From contig ML680053.1 of assembly GCA_007922225.1 (NCBI GenBank), forward strand, positions 9,882,870 through 9,946,869: 64,000 bases of DNA. The letters are read 5' to 3'. Below, piece after piece: positions 23,855 through 35,280 of the stretch. The notes beneath the pieces were generated by a model. The model had not been told where the DNA came from and did no database searches. It saw only the letters and a program-made list of their open reading frames with translations. This DNA is from Emydura subglobosa (taxonomy: Eukaryota; Chordata; Testudines; Chelidae). How positions within the stretch are numbered: the first letter of the stretch is position 1; each line of letters starts with the position of its first letter. The position numbers and the translations under genes are program-made.

Positions 23855-23960
23855 GCTTAAGGTACTAGCAAGAAATCTCTTTATTCTGTGCCTGGTTCCA
23901 ACTGGCTATGCCTACCAAGAGCTTCACAGTGCCCTGCCTGGATTCTGTCTGGGAAGTTCA
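23855..23960 (-). repeat. LTR-like segment related to 27060-27170
   Basis: CAAGAAATCTCTTTATTCTG (about 23868-23887), TGGTTCCAACTGGCT and TGTCTGGGAAGTTCAA are matched in the same order at 27071-27155. On the minus strand the shared TTTATT reads AATAAA, so both could be ends of a minus-strand LTR. Identity is roughly two-thirds by eye. Confidence 0.4.
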
Positions 23961-24044
23961 ACTCTTAAAGACACACCCCCTAATCCCACATTTTCCCTTC
24001 CAAGCCAAAACGTAACACTTAAAAAAACAAACAATATAACACAA

Positions 24045-25595
24045 TTAACAATACTTGTATCCCACCAAATAACTAAACTTGCTAACAACGTTCAATTAGA
24101 TGTTGGTCCATTACTAGATGGAAATGATAGAATTGTCAATAATAATGCAGAAAAGGCAGAAGTGTTCAATAAATATTTCTGTTCTTTATTTGGGGAAAAA
24201 CCACATGATGTAGTCACAGCGTATAACACCTCTTTCCATTCCACTGGTACCTTTGGAGGAGTTTAAACAGCAGGACTACAATTACACATTTTTAAAATCA
24301 GCCGATAACTTGTATCCAAAGGATTTACTATGAATGTTGATTTTCGATAAATTTTGGAACACTAGGCAAATTCCAGGAAGAAAGCTAATGTGCCAATATT
24401 TAAAAAGAGTAAACAGGATGAAACCAGGTAGTTATAAGCCTGTCAGCCTGATATTGATTCTAGGCAAGACGATAGAGTGGCTGATATGGGACTCTAATAA
24501 AGAATTAAAGGAGGTTAATGCAATTAATGCCATTCAACAGGGATTTATGGAAAATAGACCCTGTCAACCTAACTTGATTTTTTTTTTAAATGAGATTATA
24601 AATTTGATTGATAAAGGTAACAGTGTTGATGTAATATACTTAGATTTCTGTGAGGCATTTCACTTGGTACCACATGACATTTTGATTAAAAAATGTAGAA
24701 AAATATAAAATTAACGTGACACACATTTAATTCATTAAAAGCTGGAATACTGATAAGTCTCCAAATGTGACCATAAACAGGGAATCATCACAGATGTGTA
24801 TTTCCAGTGGTGTTCTGCAGCGTTTTTTCGCTCTATGTTATTTCACATTTTTATTAATGATCTGGAAGAAATCATAAAACTGCCACTGATAAAGTTTACA
24901 GAAGATCCCAAAATTGTGGGAGTGGTAAATAATGAAGAGGACAGGTCACTAGTACAGAGCAATCTGGATCACCTAGTAAACTGGGTGCAAGGAGAACAAC
25001 ATGCATTTTAATATGGCTAAATGTAAATGGGTATATGCAAGAACAAAGTGGGTAAGCCACATTTATGGGATGGGGGACTCTGTCCCGAGAAGCAGTGATT
25101 CTGAAAGTGATTTGGGGGTCATGGTGGATAATCAGCTGAACATGAGCTCCTAGTGCAACACTGTGGCCAAAAGAGCTAATGCAATCCTTGGATGCAGAAA
25201 TAGGAGTAGAGAAGTTATTTTATCTATATGGCTCTGGTACAACTACTGCTTGAGTACCATGCTGAGTTTTTGTGTCCACAATTCACGACATATACTGATA
25301 AACTGGAGAGGGCTCAGAGAAGAGCCACAAGAATGATTAAAGGATTAGAAAACATGCCTTATAGTGATAGGTCTCAAGGAACTCAATCTCTCTAGCTTAA
25401 CCAAGTGATGGTTATGGGATGACTTGATTGGCATCAGTAGATATTTGATAATGGGCTTTTCAGTCCAGCAGAGAAAAGTACAACACAAGCCAATGGCTAG
25501 AAGTTGAAGCTGGACAAACTCATATTGGAAATAAAGCCTACATTTTTTTACAGTCAGAGTAACTAGCCATTGGAACAACTTACCAAAGGTTGTGT
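24045..25595 (+). mobile_element. CR1 LINE, ORF2 relic of 1.55 kb
   Basis: CR1 ORF2 blocks in order: NAEKAEVFNKYFCSLF (near 24150-24195), a linker YKPVSLILILGKTIEWLI (24430-24485), QQGFMENRPCQPNL, then the RT block GNSVDVIYLDFCEAF (24618-24660) and HDILIKK. SSGVLQ lies near 24805-24820, a degenerate FTEDPK replaces the catalytic FADDTK near 24895, and a C-terminal relic runs to about 25590. The usual last ~150 bp with the 3' signature are missing, so it is truncated at both ends. The altered active site shows it is dead. Confidence 0.9.
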
Positions 25596-26189
25596 CAGCT
25601 CCTGATCTGAATCCTTTTTTGGCAAAATGGCAGACAGAATGCCCTTCACTCTGGGCTATGGAGAAGGCATCACCTAGTTCTTCATAGTGCCCATCTGTCT
25701 AAGGTGACAACCTCATATGACGGTGACCACAACCTCTTGACACACCACTGCCTTTTCTGGACATTGTTTCCCATCAGACTTGCACAGCAACAATTTTCAT
25801 GAAGCAGCAGCAGATCTCGTGACCCCAAATCAGTGACATTTTTGTTTTCCCTTGTGTCTCTCTTTATACATCTGCAAGTCCCCAGTGACTGACATTAATT
25901 TCCAGTAGTGAAGGCATTCTTGTTCTCAATTTTATATTGAGTAAGCTATCATCAGGTGATAACCCATGCTTCATTGGTAATTTAACATTGCTAAACGTGG
26001 AACTGAGTCTGACTCGGCAACCTTTTTCAATAGGCACTTAATTATTTTCACTTTGTTTTCCATCAACACATTGCATTGAGGTTAAATGGATAAAACTATA
26101 CTTCTCTGTAAAGTGCTCACTCACGTCCACTAACCTGGGCTCGTCAGACCTCAATAAGTCAGATATACCTTTAGATGTTGTTTCTTCTA
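25596..26189. other. No recognisable feature
   Basis: No coding signal. The break at about 25595 inside CR1 suggests a deletion or an unrecognised inserted repeat. Confidence 0.35.
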
Positions 26190-26700
26190 GTAAGGTTGTA
26201 TGGTGAGATTTTGGCGGACCAGCAAAACATCTGGACCTCTACTGATAATTGGAATATCAAATATCATGCTTATTGCTAAAACCAACTAAATCAGTAGGTC
26301 TTATCAGGCCTCTGCAATGGCCTGAGCATATCTAAGCAAGAAGTGAAGGGGGGGGGGGGAGGTCAAGGCGGGAGCCGACCCTGTGTCCTTCCTAATAAGA
26401 TCTCTGTTGAAATTGATGAGGTATGTGTTTTGGGAAAACAAGACACTTATCTATTTCTGACCTTTGGGATGTGTTTTGTCAGGGAGGGCCCTCAGGGCCC
26501 TCAAGACATGTGGACATCTGTCTAATTAATGATTTGGGGAAACCTCTTGCTTAAACTTTGAAGTTGTTTGCTTAACAAGTTATTTTATCAACATGTTATT
26601 GTTACACTAACCCAATAAATAAGGAGAGAAAGTATGGGGTGGGTGGACATAGTTCTACAAGACTGGGGACATGAAATCCTTCTGTTTCCAAAATTCTTTA
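26190..26700 (+). mobile_element. Candidate solo LTR
   Basis: A half-kilobase noncoding block with a TATG-rich start, a 13-base G-run at 26348-26360, a GGGCCCTCAGGGCCC patch near 26485 and a CCAATAAATAAGG polyadenylation-like signal near 26610, followed by a short U5-like end. Without confirmed TG...CA ends or a target duplication this is tentative. Confidence 0.3.
26348..26360. repeat. Poly-G run
   Basis: Thirteen consecutive G, the longest in the window; prone to length variation and sequencing error. Confidence 0.8.
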
Positions 26701-27059
26701 TTAGATTTGCATCCCACGTTCATTGGATAACTTTGCACAGTAGCACGCCCAGACTTCTAGATTAAGCACAATTCTAATTCTTTGTAGTTCACTATTCTAA
26801 GGAATCTTTGTACCCATTTGTGATCTGTTGGGGCAGGCATGCTGGTGATCTTATTGTGATCTACCGGTACCCACTACTGTGTTAACTCTTCTCCCAGGTA
26901 TGTTGTTCCCATTACATGCAATTTACATTTCTGTTTGTTTAGGTTCAGCCTAGCGGCTTTGGTGGAGCTTTTAACTGCTCCATTGTTCCATTCAGGGTAT
27001 TTTCTTAATTTTTTTTTTTACTTCTGGTTCCTTGCAGCATTCAGTGATTGCTCAGTGTT
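26701..27059. other. No recognisable feature
   Basis: No coding signal; a short T-run at 27008-27019. Confidence 0.35.
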
Positions 27060-27170
27060 AAATGCTTCAAGACATCTCTTTATTCTGTGACCAGTTCCAA
27101 GTAGCTGTGAATAAGAAGAGTTTCAGTATCCTGCACAAACTCTGTCCGAGAAGCTCAACCCAGAAGGTCA
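27060..27170 (-). repeat. LTR-like segment related to 23855-23960
   Basis: Same word order as the partner: CAAGACATCTCTTTATTCTG (27071-27090), CAGTTCCAAGTAGCT, CTGTCCGAGAAGCTCAA. The two copies are 3.2 kb apart in the same orientation, with an old CR1 and a candidate LTR between them. Confidence 0.4.
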
Positions 27171-28299
27171 CAGTTCCCAATACCACAAAACTTAAATACT
27201 TTAAGGAAATGCAAATAAGTATGGCATATTTTGTCATTTTCCTGGAAGAAAAGTGTCTATAAAGGTACTGAAGCAGTTAAGCCAAATGCTGCCACATATA
27301 TATTTACACCTCTGCATTGAAATAAAACATACGCTAGATCTGAAAGGGGGGGGAAAGCCCACTATGCATTAATACTAGAAACAGGCTCAGTTTGAAGCTG
27401 TATACTAACTCCAAAAATCAGTAAATGGTTTGACGGGAAAACATATTAATATCATAGCTTGATCCAAGTTTCAAGGGAAGAATTGAAAGCATACTTCCAA
27501 ACATGAACGCTGTGCCCAGACAGCATGTGCTCATAAAAACAGTTTGTGGTCCTTTAATTTATCTCTCAAAAATTAAGGCCTAAAGAGGCTTAACAGGGCG
27601 GGAGAAGTGCTAGTGATCTAAATTTTAGATTAGTCTGGGCAAAAACAAAATTATTTTCAAACTTACCCCCCTTGCTGCAGAAAGCAAAATCTGGCTATTG
27701 GTTGGCTCACTGGCAATCACAAAACCAAAAAACTATGTCACATAGTGTACTGCAGATCTATCTTCAGATCACACTGCATGCCAACCATTGCTGTACTAAT
27801 GATAGGTACTTGGAAGGTGATCCATTAAAGTCCACAGCACACTTTGAAAGCATTTTTCCCCTTCTTGCCGCTCTTCAAATCTAATCCCTCTCAAGGTTTC
27901 CCCACCTGTTCATCTCTTCATTAAGGGCTTGATACTACCACAGACTACAAAGGCTCTGTATCTCCATGTAATTTAATGGGTTTTGGATGAGGTGCTATGT
28001 TGATAGGTTAGCAATATGGTGCTGTAATGGGGGCAACTCACCTTGAGTGAGTTCTAGTGGCTAGATATGGTACTGCAGTCCTTTTCTGCCCTGGCACCCC
28101 CTGCAGTCTGTTGGCCAACCTTTGTGGAGCTTCCATGGCTTGGACCTCTGGCCAAATCACAAATTTCAAATGAACCCCTTCTGGGGTAGTAAAGAGTCTA
28201 CAAAATGAAAAGTTCCTTTGTGCTCGCTAGGGTCTTCAGCTCCACCTTTAGGCCCTTTAAATTCAGCCCTTTGTTAGGGCTCTCAAATAATCCCTATTA
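27171..28299. other. No gene
   Basis: No coding signal. G-run at 27346-27353. About 28030-28300 has CCTGGCACCCCCTGCAGTC and pyrimidine-rich strings that may belong to an old repeat. Confidence 0.35.
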
Positions 28300-28518
28300 C
28301 CTTCTTGGGATTTGTTCCACTGTGGCTGGTAGGGGAACCCGGGCCCACCCAACTAGTGATTTCGGTGACCAGCACACAGCTTACTCTCTGCAGAGTAAGG
28401 CAGTTCATCAGGTCACAAGACAATTTCAATATATATCTTCATGAGTGTCCGGAGGTAGCCAATTTTAAAGATTCCTACTCATTTGTATTAGGAACCAGTG
28501 CACTCCCAGTGGGGGTGG
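28300..28518. repeat. Repeat fragment resembling 38430-38520
   Basis: GTAGGGGAACCCGGGCCCAC and the following CCAACTAGTGATTTCGGTGA resemble GAAAGGGACTCGGGCCTGCC then CACTTCTTCGGGTCCC at about 38459-38495, suggesting two diverged copies of one repeat. Family unknown. Confidence 0.35.
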
Positions 28519-29948
28519 GGTCCTGAATGATTGGAAAAAGGCAAATATAGTGCCCATCTTCAAAAAAATGGAAGGAGGAGGATCCAGGGAACTACAGACT
28601 GGTCAGCCTCACCTCAATCCCCAGAAAAATCGTGGAGCAGGTCCTCAAGGAATCCATTTTAAGGCACTTGGAAGAGAGAAAGGTGATCAGGAACAGTCAG
28701 CATGGATTCACCAAGGGCAAATCATGCCTGACCAACCTGATTGCCTTCTATAATGAGATGACTGGCTCTATGGATGTAGGGAAAGCTGTGGACAAGATAT
28801 ATCTTGAATTTAGCTAAGCTTTTGATATGGTCTCCCACAATATTCTTATCAGCAAATTAAAGAATTATGGGTTGGATGAATGGACTATAAGATGAATAGA
28901 AAGCTGGCTAGATCATTGGGCTCAATAGGTAGTGATCAACGACTCAATGTCTAACTGGCAGCCGGTAACAAGCGGAGTGCCCCAGGGGTCGGTGCTGTGG
29001 CCGGTTCTGTTCAACATCTTCATTAATAATCTGGAGGATGGGTGGATTGCACCTCAGCAAGTTTGCAGATGACACTAAGCTAGGGGGAGTGGTAGATACA
29101 CTGGAGGGCAGGGACAGGATACAGAGTGACCTAGACAAATTAGAAGATTGGGCCAAAAGAAAGCTGATGAGGTTCAACAAGGACAAAGTACAGAGTCCTG
29201 TACTTAGAACGGAAGAATCCCATGCACTGCTACAGACTGGGGACCCAATGGCTAGGCAGCAGTTCTGCAGAAAAGGCGCTGGAGGTTACAGTGGACAAGA
29301 AGATGGATATGAGTCAACAGTGTGTCCTTATTGACAAGAAGGCTAACAGCATTTTGGGCTGTATTAATAGGAGCATTGCCAGCAGATCACGGGAAGTGAT
29401 TATTCACCTCTATTCAGCACTGATGAGGCCTCATTTGGAGTACTGAGTCCAATTTTGGGCCCCCCACTACAGAAAGGATGTGGATAAATTGGAAAGAGTA
29501 CAGCGGAGGGCAATAAAAATGATTAGGGGGCTGGAGCACATGACTTATGAAGAGAGGCTGCAGGAACTAGGCTCATTTAATCTTCAGAAGAGAAGAAAGA
29601 GGAAGGATTTGATAGCAGCCTTTAACTTCCTGAAAGAAGGTTCCAGGGAGGAGGGAGCTAGGCTGTTCTCATTGGCAGTAGATGACAGAACTAGGAGCAA
29701 TGGTCTCAAGTTGCAGTCTGGGAGGCCTAGGTTGGATATTAGGAAAAGCTTTTTCACTATGAGGGTGGTGAAGCACTGGAATGGGTTACCTAGGGAGGTG
29801 GTGGAATCTCCATCCTGAGAGGTTTATAAGGCCCGGCTTGACAAAGCCCTGGCTGGGATGATTCAGTTGGGGTTGGTCCTGCTCTGAGCAGGGAGTTGAA
29901 CTAGATGACCTCCTGAGGTCCCTTCCAACCCTAATCTTCTATGATTCT
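28519..29948 (+). mobile_element. CR1 LINE, 1.43 kb, youngest copy in the window
   Basis: It begins at CCTGAATGATTGGAAAAAGG and shows ORF2 blocks in order: KANIVPIFKK-like, RKIVEQVLKESIL, SQHGFTKGKSCLTNLIAFYN (28698-28757), SGVPQGSVL near 28975, an intact FADD box at 29062-29073, and the C-terminal ORF 29480-29818 ([19 protein letters not shown] at its start, ending in [17 protein letters not shown]). The 3' end CCCTTCCAACCCTAATCTTC plus TATGATTCT is intact. Only a handful of stops and frameshifts break it, so it is the best preserved LINE here, but 5'-truncated and inactive. Confidence 0.95.
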
Positions 29949-30329
29949 TCATTTCTGGAAGTACGGGTATAAGAGCAATCTTTTGACCCACTGCTTTATT
30001 TGGAGAGCCACATTCAATTTTACACCAGAAAAATGCATTTTTTTGTGATTTTTTTTTTTTAAATACATCACCTTTTCTCTCGTTTACAACTCCTAAAATG
30101 GCTGCAGTAAGCTGAACAAAGCTGTGCCAACCGTACCTAGCAGCTGGCACTGAATTCTACTAAAGATAAGTGCTGCAGGAAAACTTATCAATCGTGTTTT
30201 TATGTGCTGTTTACCTTCTCTAGCATCCCAGATCTGTTATTTATAATTGTTACTCAAGTGCTTAGTTGGGGATGAAAAGAAAGCTACTTTGTAGAACACA
30301 AAGGTACTAATAGTAGCAGTGTTGCCTAG
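29949..30329. other. No recognisable feature
   Basis: T-run at 30049-30060; no coding signal. Confidence 0.35.
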
Positions 30330-30540
30330 AAGACAGGTGCACTAACCTGGGACTCTGGTAACATGGATTAGCTTCCTATTTCTAACTTAGTTTGTTGAGT
30401 GACTGTCCTTGGGCAATCCTCAGCCTTCCCTGTGCCCCAGTTTCCCAAACTGTAAAACTGAGACAATACTATGTAAATTACTTTGAGATATGTGGCTGAA
30501 AACAGTGAAGCATCTATATAAGAGTGAAGCATCATTCCAT
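30330..30540 (+). mobile_element. MIR-like SINE, plus strand
   Basis: CCTGGGACTCTGGTAACATG, GTGACTGTCCTTGGGCAATC, CTGTGCCCCAGTTTCCCAAA, TGTAAAACTGAGACAATACT and TTACTTTGAGATATGTGG are the MIR core blocks in order. Confidence 0.75.
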
Positions 30541-32193
30541 TAAACAGAAAAGGTAGAATTAAATACAGTACCTTATATCTAACCTATTTTTGAGAAAAGT
30601 CAAAGAAATATGCACACCTATTTTTATTACCTAGGAGGTTTTTTTTTTTTCGGTTTTTTTTTTTTTTTAAGTTCTCATTCAAATTTCTTTTTTTTTAAAT
30701 TCTTTTTTCTTCTCAGAGAAGGAAACCTAGAAAGGAATCTCATTTCCTCCTCATAGCTGGTTCTCTCTCTGTTCTTTCTCTCTGTATTATGTGAACGAGG
30801 GAAAAAACACAGACAGCACGTAGAATCAGTGCGAGTTCTGCTCCTGCAATTCTGCAGCACCTAACATAGTTCTAAAGCAAGACTCTTGCTTCCACCATGT
30901 TTTGGCCCATACTGAGTGATGCATACTGCGGCTCATATTAACAGAACAGTTATCCCACATCCAGCACCAGAAAACACAATTTTTAAAGGCTGCAATTCAG
31001 ACAATAAAGTAGGTGTTCTCAAAAAATGAAGAAAAAAAATCTCTAAGTCAGAAATAAGAACCACAAGAAACAGAATACACAAATGTGAAGCAAAACAAAA
31101 ATAAGAGTTCTTTCAACATGTATCAAAATTCCATGGCAAGTCTGGTACTGAAAAGCTAAAAGACACTGAAAGAGCTGCCTTAGTCATATTCCACAGAGGA
31201 TTTGTTTGAGAGCATCGACTCTGAGACATTCAAAAACATGCATAGAAACTTGGATTAAGTCCTTCAGCTAAGTAGCCATTCAGGAGAAATGTTGACTTTT
31301 TTCACCTGGGGTGGATAACAAAGGATAAGATTTTTATGTTTTGGTTATTAATTTAATATCTTCCACCTCAAGCAATTCCAAGGTCACATATTCTAGCAGC
31401 ATGAATTCTGTTGCAATAATACATTGCAAAGACTGCAGTATCAATTCCACTGTATCCATCTGTACTGAAGTACTACAGGTGACAAAACCTTAACTTTGCT
31501 TGAGTATGTGACAAACACGGGGGTGTTTTTTAATTATTACTACTGTATCTGGAACAGTTACTAGTGTGGTGTTTCTGTACCATATATGGGAGTGGATATT
31601 TCACTCTACAGATCTGACTAGGTAGTTGAGCCTACCCACCTACGAAAAGAGGGAGGTCCTTTCTAGTAGTTGCCAAGCTGCTTACACTTAAAAGATATTA
31701 AGAGGCCTCCGAGAGTATTAATGGCTTTAATTCTCATTAGGGAGCACAAAGCCACTTTGAACAGGATGGGTCAGATTGAGTCACACCAACACTCAAGAGG
31801 ATCTGGGCCTCCTAGAAGCACACACACTGGTTCTACTCATTTCCAGTAAACAAAGAGGAGAGCCATTTTAGCTTTGTTTGTAGTGAAGCCTAAGTGGTGA
31901 AGCTAACTATTTGTGTGGGCTGTTTGTTCTTTTAAAATCTCTCCCTCCCACAATGTGTTCTTCCAACTGTTAAATAAAAATACAGCCCCACAAGGCTGTT
32001 AGTCAATATCAATGATTCACAAAGGGAAGAAATACACGTGTCTGAAACCTAATCAGACATCACAGGATGATCAGCAATTAGTATAGACCAGGCAGCATAC
32101 TCGAGTCCTGGTCTGAGTGTGGAAGAATTGCAATATTCCACCTGAGACAGGTAAAGGCAAGAGGCCCAAGACTTGAGGTGGCTGCACTCAGAG
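30541..32193. other. 1.65 kb without gene
   Basis: Poly-T runs at about 30641-30669 and 30690-30698. Otherwise AT-rich with no coding signal or recognised transposon. Confidence 0.4.
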
Positions 32194-32440
32194 GATATGT
32201 CTATGCTGCAATTAGACACCCACAGCTGGCCTATGCCAGTTGACTTGGGTTCATAGGGCTCAGGCTATTGCAGTGTAGATGTTCAGCCTTGAGCTGCACC
32301 CTGAGCTCTGGGAACCTCCCACCTTGCAGGGTCCTAGAGCCCGGATCACAGGGCGAGCCCAATATCTACACCACAATTAAATGGCCCCTTAGCCTGAGCC
32401 CGAGTCAGCAGCAGGTTTTTAAGAGCAATGTAGACATACC
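32194..32440. mobile_element. Palindromic TIR element with 5-bp flanking repeat
   Basis: The left end GATATGTCTATGCTGCAATT pairs with the right end GCAATGTAGACATACC (reverse complement GGTATGTCTACATTGC). Inner arms also pair: the CTGGCC/GACTTGGGTTCATAGGGCTC side against CCTTAGCCTGAGCCCGAGTC, and CTCCCACCTTGCAGGGTCCT is central. CAGAG occurs directly before (32189-32193) and after (32441-32445), a candidate target duplication. There is no ORF, so it is a non-autonomous DNA element. Confidence 0.8.
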
Positions 32441-32540
32441 CAGAGAGACCTGAAAGGGTGAAGAGATGCCGCTAGACCTGTGACAGTACACTGGCCAATT
32501 TCCGCCAACTTTTCCAGAACCAGGTTCCCAGATTTAAGGG
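32441..32540. other. No recognisable feature
   Basis: Short gap between TIR element and minisatellite. Confidence 0.3.
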
Positions 32541-32615
32541 TGTTTAGGGGGTGTTTCCACATGTTTAGGGGATCACCCAGGTGTTTAGGGGCACTTATTT
32601 CCAGGTGTTTTTATT
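32541..32615. repeat. Degenerate 20-21 bp minisatellite
   Basis: TGTTTAGGGG occurs exactly at 32541, 32562 and 32582, with a fourth diverged unit (AGGTGTTTTTAT) near 32601. The units diverge after the first ten bases. Confidence 0.65.
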
Positions 32616-34746
32616 TACTCCAGTCTTGATTCAGCAACTTCTTCTGACTGAAGTTCTTCTCGCTCCTGAAGCTTACTTATAAGCACCAACCAGACAAAAA
32701 CGTATAGGACTACTCACAGTGCATAAAGTTAAGCCAGTACATACATTTTTGCCAGGTCAAGGCCTACGTGTGTGTGATCAGTCCAAGAAGTGCTAGACGA
32801 ATGTCCCCTCGCTGCAGGTCAGTCAGATCAGACAAGCATTTTAAAATAATCTCTGGGGTGCCCAACGGATTCTCAAAACAAACTCCCAGTCTCAACCTTT
32901 TCTCCTTTCCTTGTTGTGCATTATGTTTCCCACAGGGTTAAGAAAGAGGGTTACCCTGTTTTTCAGGATCATAGCCCTAAATGCAGGGATAGACTTAGCA
33001 ATTTGGGGAGGACAGTAAGAAGATTCTTTTTTAATAAATATGAGACTGGGATTAAAGTGAGGGCAGAGGGAGATAAACTTTGGTTGGCACCACCCTACCT
33101 CACTGAAAGAGAAATGGAGTCCAGCTGCTTTGTGCTGGAGATTTTGGTATAGCTGCCAACATAATTTAGAAGGTTTCAAGGGGCAGTTTTCAGAATCAGG
33201 TGGAGCTTCAAGTCTCCCACTTGAGGGAGGGTCACATGCACACTGCAGTGAATTTTAGATTATTTTCTGGGTGTTTTTGTGGGGGACTGAGAGGGATGGT
33301 TTCTTTTATACCGTTGAGAGCCACAGTAGCCAGCCAAATTAACATATGTGGTCAGGATAGCCACCCCATACCTTTCCTCCAGATTTACCAAAATACAGGA
33401 CATATGCCAGGGCAGTGCAGTATAATAAAGGAACTTACATGCATTTACGTTCACCAGTCTAAAAGCCGATTGTTTCTTTCTCTCTCTACCTTCTTTAATC
33501 CTTTTTTCTCCTTCAATGTTTGACACATTCCAGGGATCTCTCTATTACGCTAATCTGTTTAATTGTCCCCTTCTGCCTTTGAAAAACAGCATCTCCCTTC
33601 CAGTTATTCTCACTCTTTCATCTTTGCCTGTGAGAAGGTCACTGAAGAATAAGCAGTTGCTAACCCATTAAAGACAAGTTGAAGGAGAGAATGCCAAAAT
33701 TTTGTTTAAAATAGGTTCTGCATTTACTTCAGACACAAAGCACCTGTTTAGGATTCAACCGGTCAGTCTAGTTCCTTCCTTGGCAAGACTCAAGTGCATT
33801 TTGCCTTGCAGGAAAGGAATGAAGAAGAGGTCTCCCAGTCCCAATTGGCAGAAAGCAAAAACAGCTAATCTGGCTCTGCTTTTTGCTGAGGAGAGAAAAG
33901 GTGAAGTTTAGGAGAGGGCAGCATCCACAGCAATAAAGCATGTTCAGACTCCTTGGAGGTCTTTTTGTAAGAAGGCAGAGAAGTTTGTGCAAGAAGCTGA
34001 GGTATGATAAAACAAGACTGGCATCAGTAGCAATGTGGAAAAGGTGCAGTCGCCCAAAGGTAATAGGAGTTGATATTTAAGGAATGATCAAGGATGTAGG
34101 AAGAGGGGGAGGAAAGGCCCTGGGATTTGGGCAGGAACAACTGGAGAAGATCCAAAAGGGAGCTGCAATAGAGGCAGTGGGGGCCTGGGCTGTATTCCGC
34201 AATGGGAATCATGTGGGTGGACTGAATCCAAAGGGCTCCACAAGGTGCAGTAATCCAATAGCAAGGACCAGATTGCAGAGTCAGAGCTCTCAAATACTGC
34301 ATAGCCCATTACCAGTCCCCTGAAGCTTCCTCAAGAAATATGTCTCAATTGGTCCCAGTATGAGATAGCAGGGTGCTATATATCCTTTCCTCTTAAAAAA
34401 ATCAGAAACTTCTTCTCAGCAATGTAATATTGAGTACGATTTTCACCTTGCTACATAATGACAACATAAGGGCTTCTTGTATTAAATGCATTAACTTCAG
34501 AAGTAAATTGCAAAAGTAAAATGTTTGCTGAATATTACAGCTGTGTTCATTATTTTGTCTGTACAGAATAATCGGACAGAAAAAAGTCAGACTGAAGAAT
34601 AATGAGGCTGGGATAAGAATTTTTAGTGAAAGATTTCTGAGTATATACTACATAACAGAGCATTTCACTCAACAATAAACAATTTGAATTTTCACAAGAA
34701 TTTTTAATGGACCCTCTGGATCTTAACCTCTGATTTCATCTAGCAA
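32616..34746. other. 2.1 kb without gene
   Basis: Overlapping ORFs of 70-107 codons on both strands at 32892-34323 have no recognisable domains, and paired strand overlap argues against coding. No transposon is recognised. Confidence 0.4.
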
Positions 34747-34764
34747 GTTGCTAAGGCAACCAAT
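34747..34764. promoter_or_regulatory. RFX X-box beside a CCAAT motif
   Basis: GTTGCTAAGGCAAC (34747-34760) is a near-palindromic match to the X-box bound by RFX-family factors, two half sites GTTGC and GCAAC around a 4-base centre. CCAAT (34760-34764) overlaps its last base. GTTAATCAATCTTAAT, a homeodomain/HNF1-like site, follows at about 34798. The stretch 34700-34880 holds no recognised transposon. A distal enhancer is possible; nothing in the sequence proves activity or names a target gene. Confidence 0.35.
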
Positions 34765-35199
34765 GATTATGGCTGTTGGGCAAAATTCATAGAATTGTTA
34801 ATCAATCTTAATTTGGATCCTTGGCATTAATGGCTATTTGATTCCCAAGGCAATTACAATGCTTTAGAGAGAAAAAGTTTAAAATCTTTAAAATTCCAAC
34901 ATAACCAATCACACAACAGCTCAGAATACTCCATTCAAGACCAAAGGTTCACGGTCTGAGAAGCCCCTAACCCAGCTGCCTTTCTTAATGTGCCTGGCCC
35001 TCTTACACTTTTGAGGAGATTTACCCAATCCAAGGTTGCCACTGCCACCCTGTAATGTGGGTTGGGGGGGAGGGAGGGTGATTGTTTTTTTTATTTTGTG
35101 GAGGGGGTGTGGAAGGACAGGATTCAGATTTATATTTGACTGCTATGTATCTAACACACTTTGAACAGTATATTAAGTTTAATGACCAGGGAGGCTGTG
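34765..35199. other. No gene; G-rich patch
   Basis: 35053-35109 holds G-runs around a T-run. No coding signal. Confidence 0.35.
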
Positions 35200-35280
35200 T
35201 GATGGAGTAGTTGAAGCATGGGATGGGGAGCCGGAAATAAAGGATTGGGCTCTACCTGTCTTCTTTCAACCACAAATGGA
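35200..35280 (+). mobile_element. Possible 5' part of a MIR-like SINE
   Basis: GTGATGGAGTAGTTGAAGCA, GGGATGGGGAGCCGG and GGGCTCTACCTG resemble the tRNA-related head of MIR-like SINEs (box A-like, then a GGGTTCTATTCC-like box B). The downstream core is not recognised. Confidence 0.35.

Noticed and set aside
28205..28526. Short ORFs upstream of the CR1
   Set aside because: They run across the boundary between an old repeat and the CR1 start, in frames other than CR1 ORF2.
32541..32615. Interstitial telomere
   Set aside because: The vertebrate telomere is TTAGGG in tandem; here the decamer TGTTTAGGGG is spaced by 10-11 unrelated bases.
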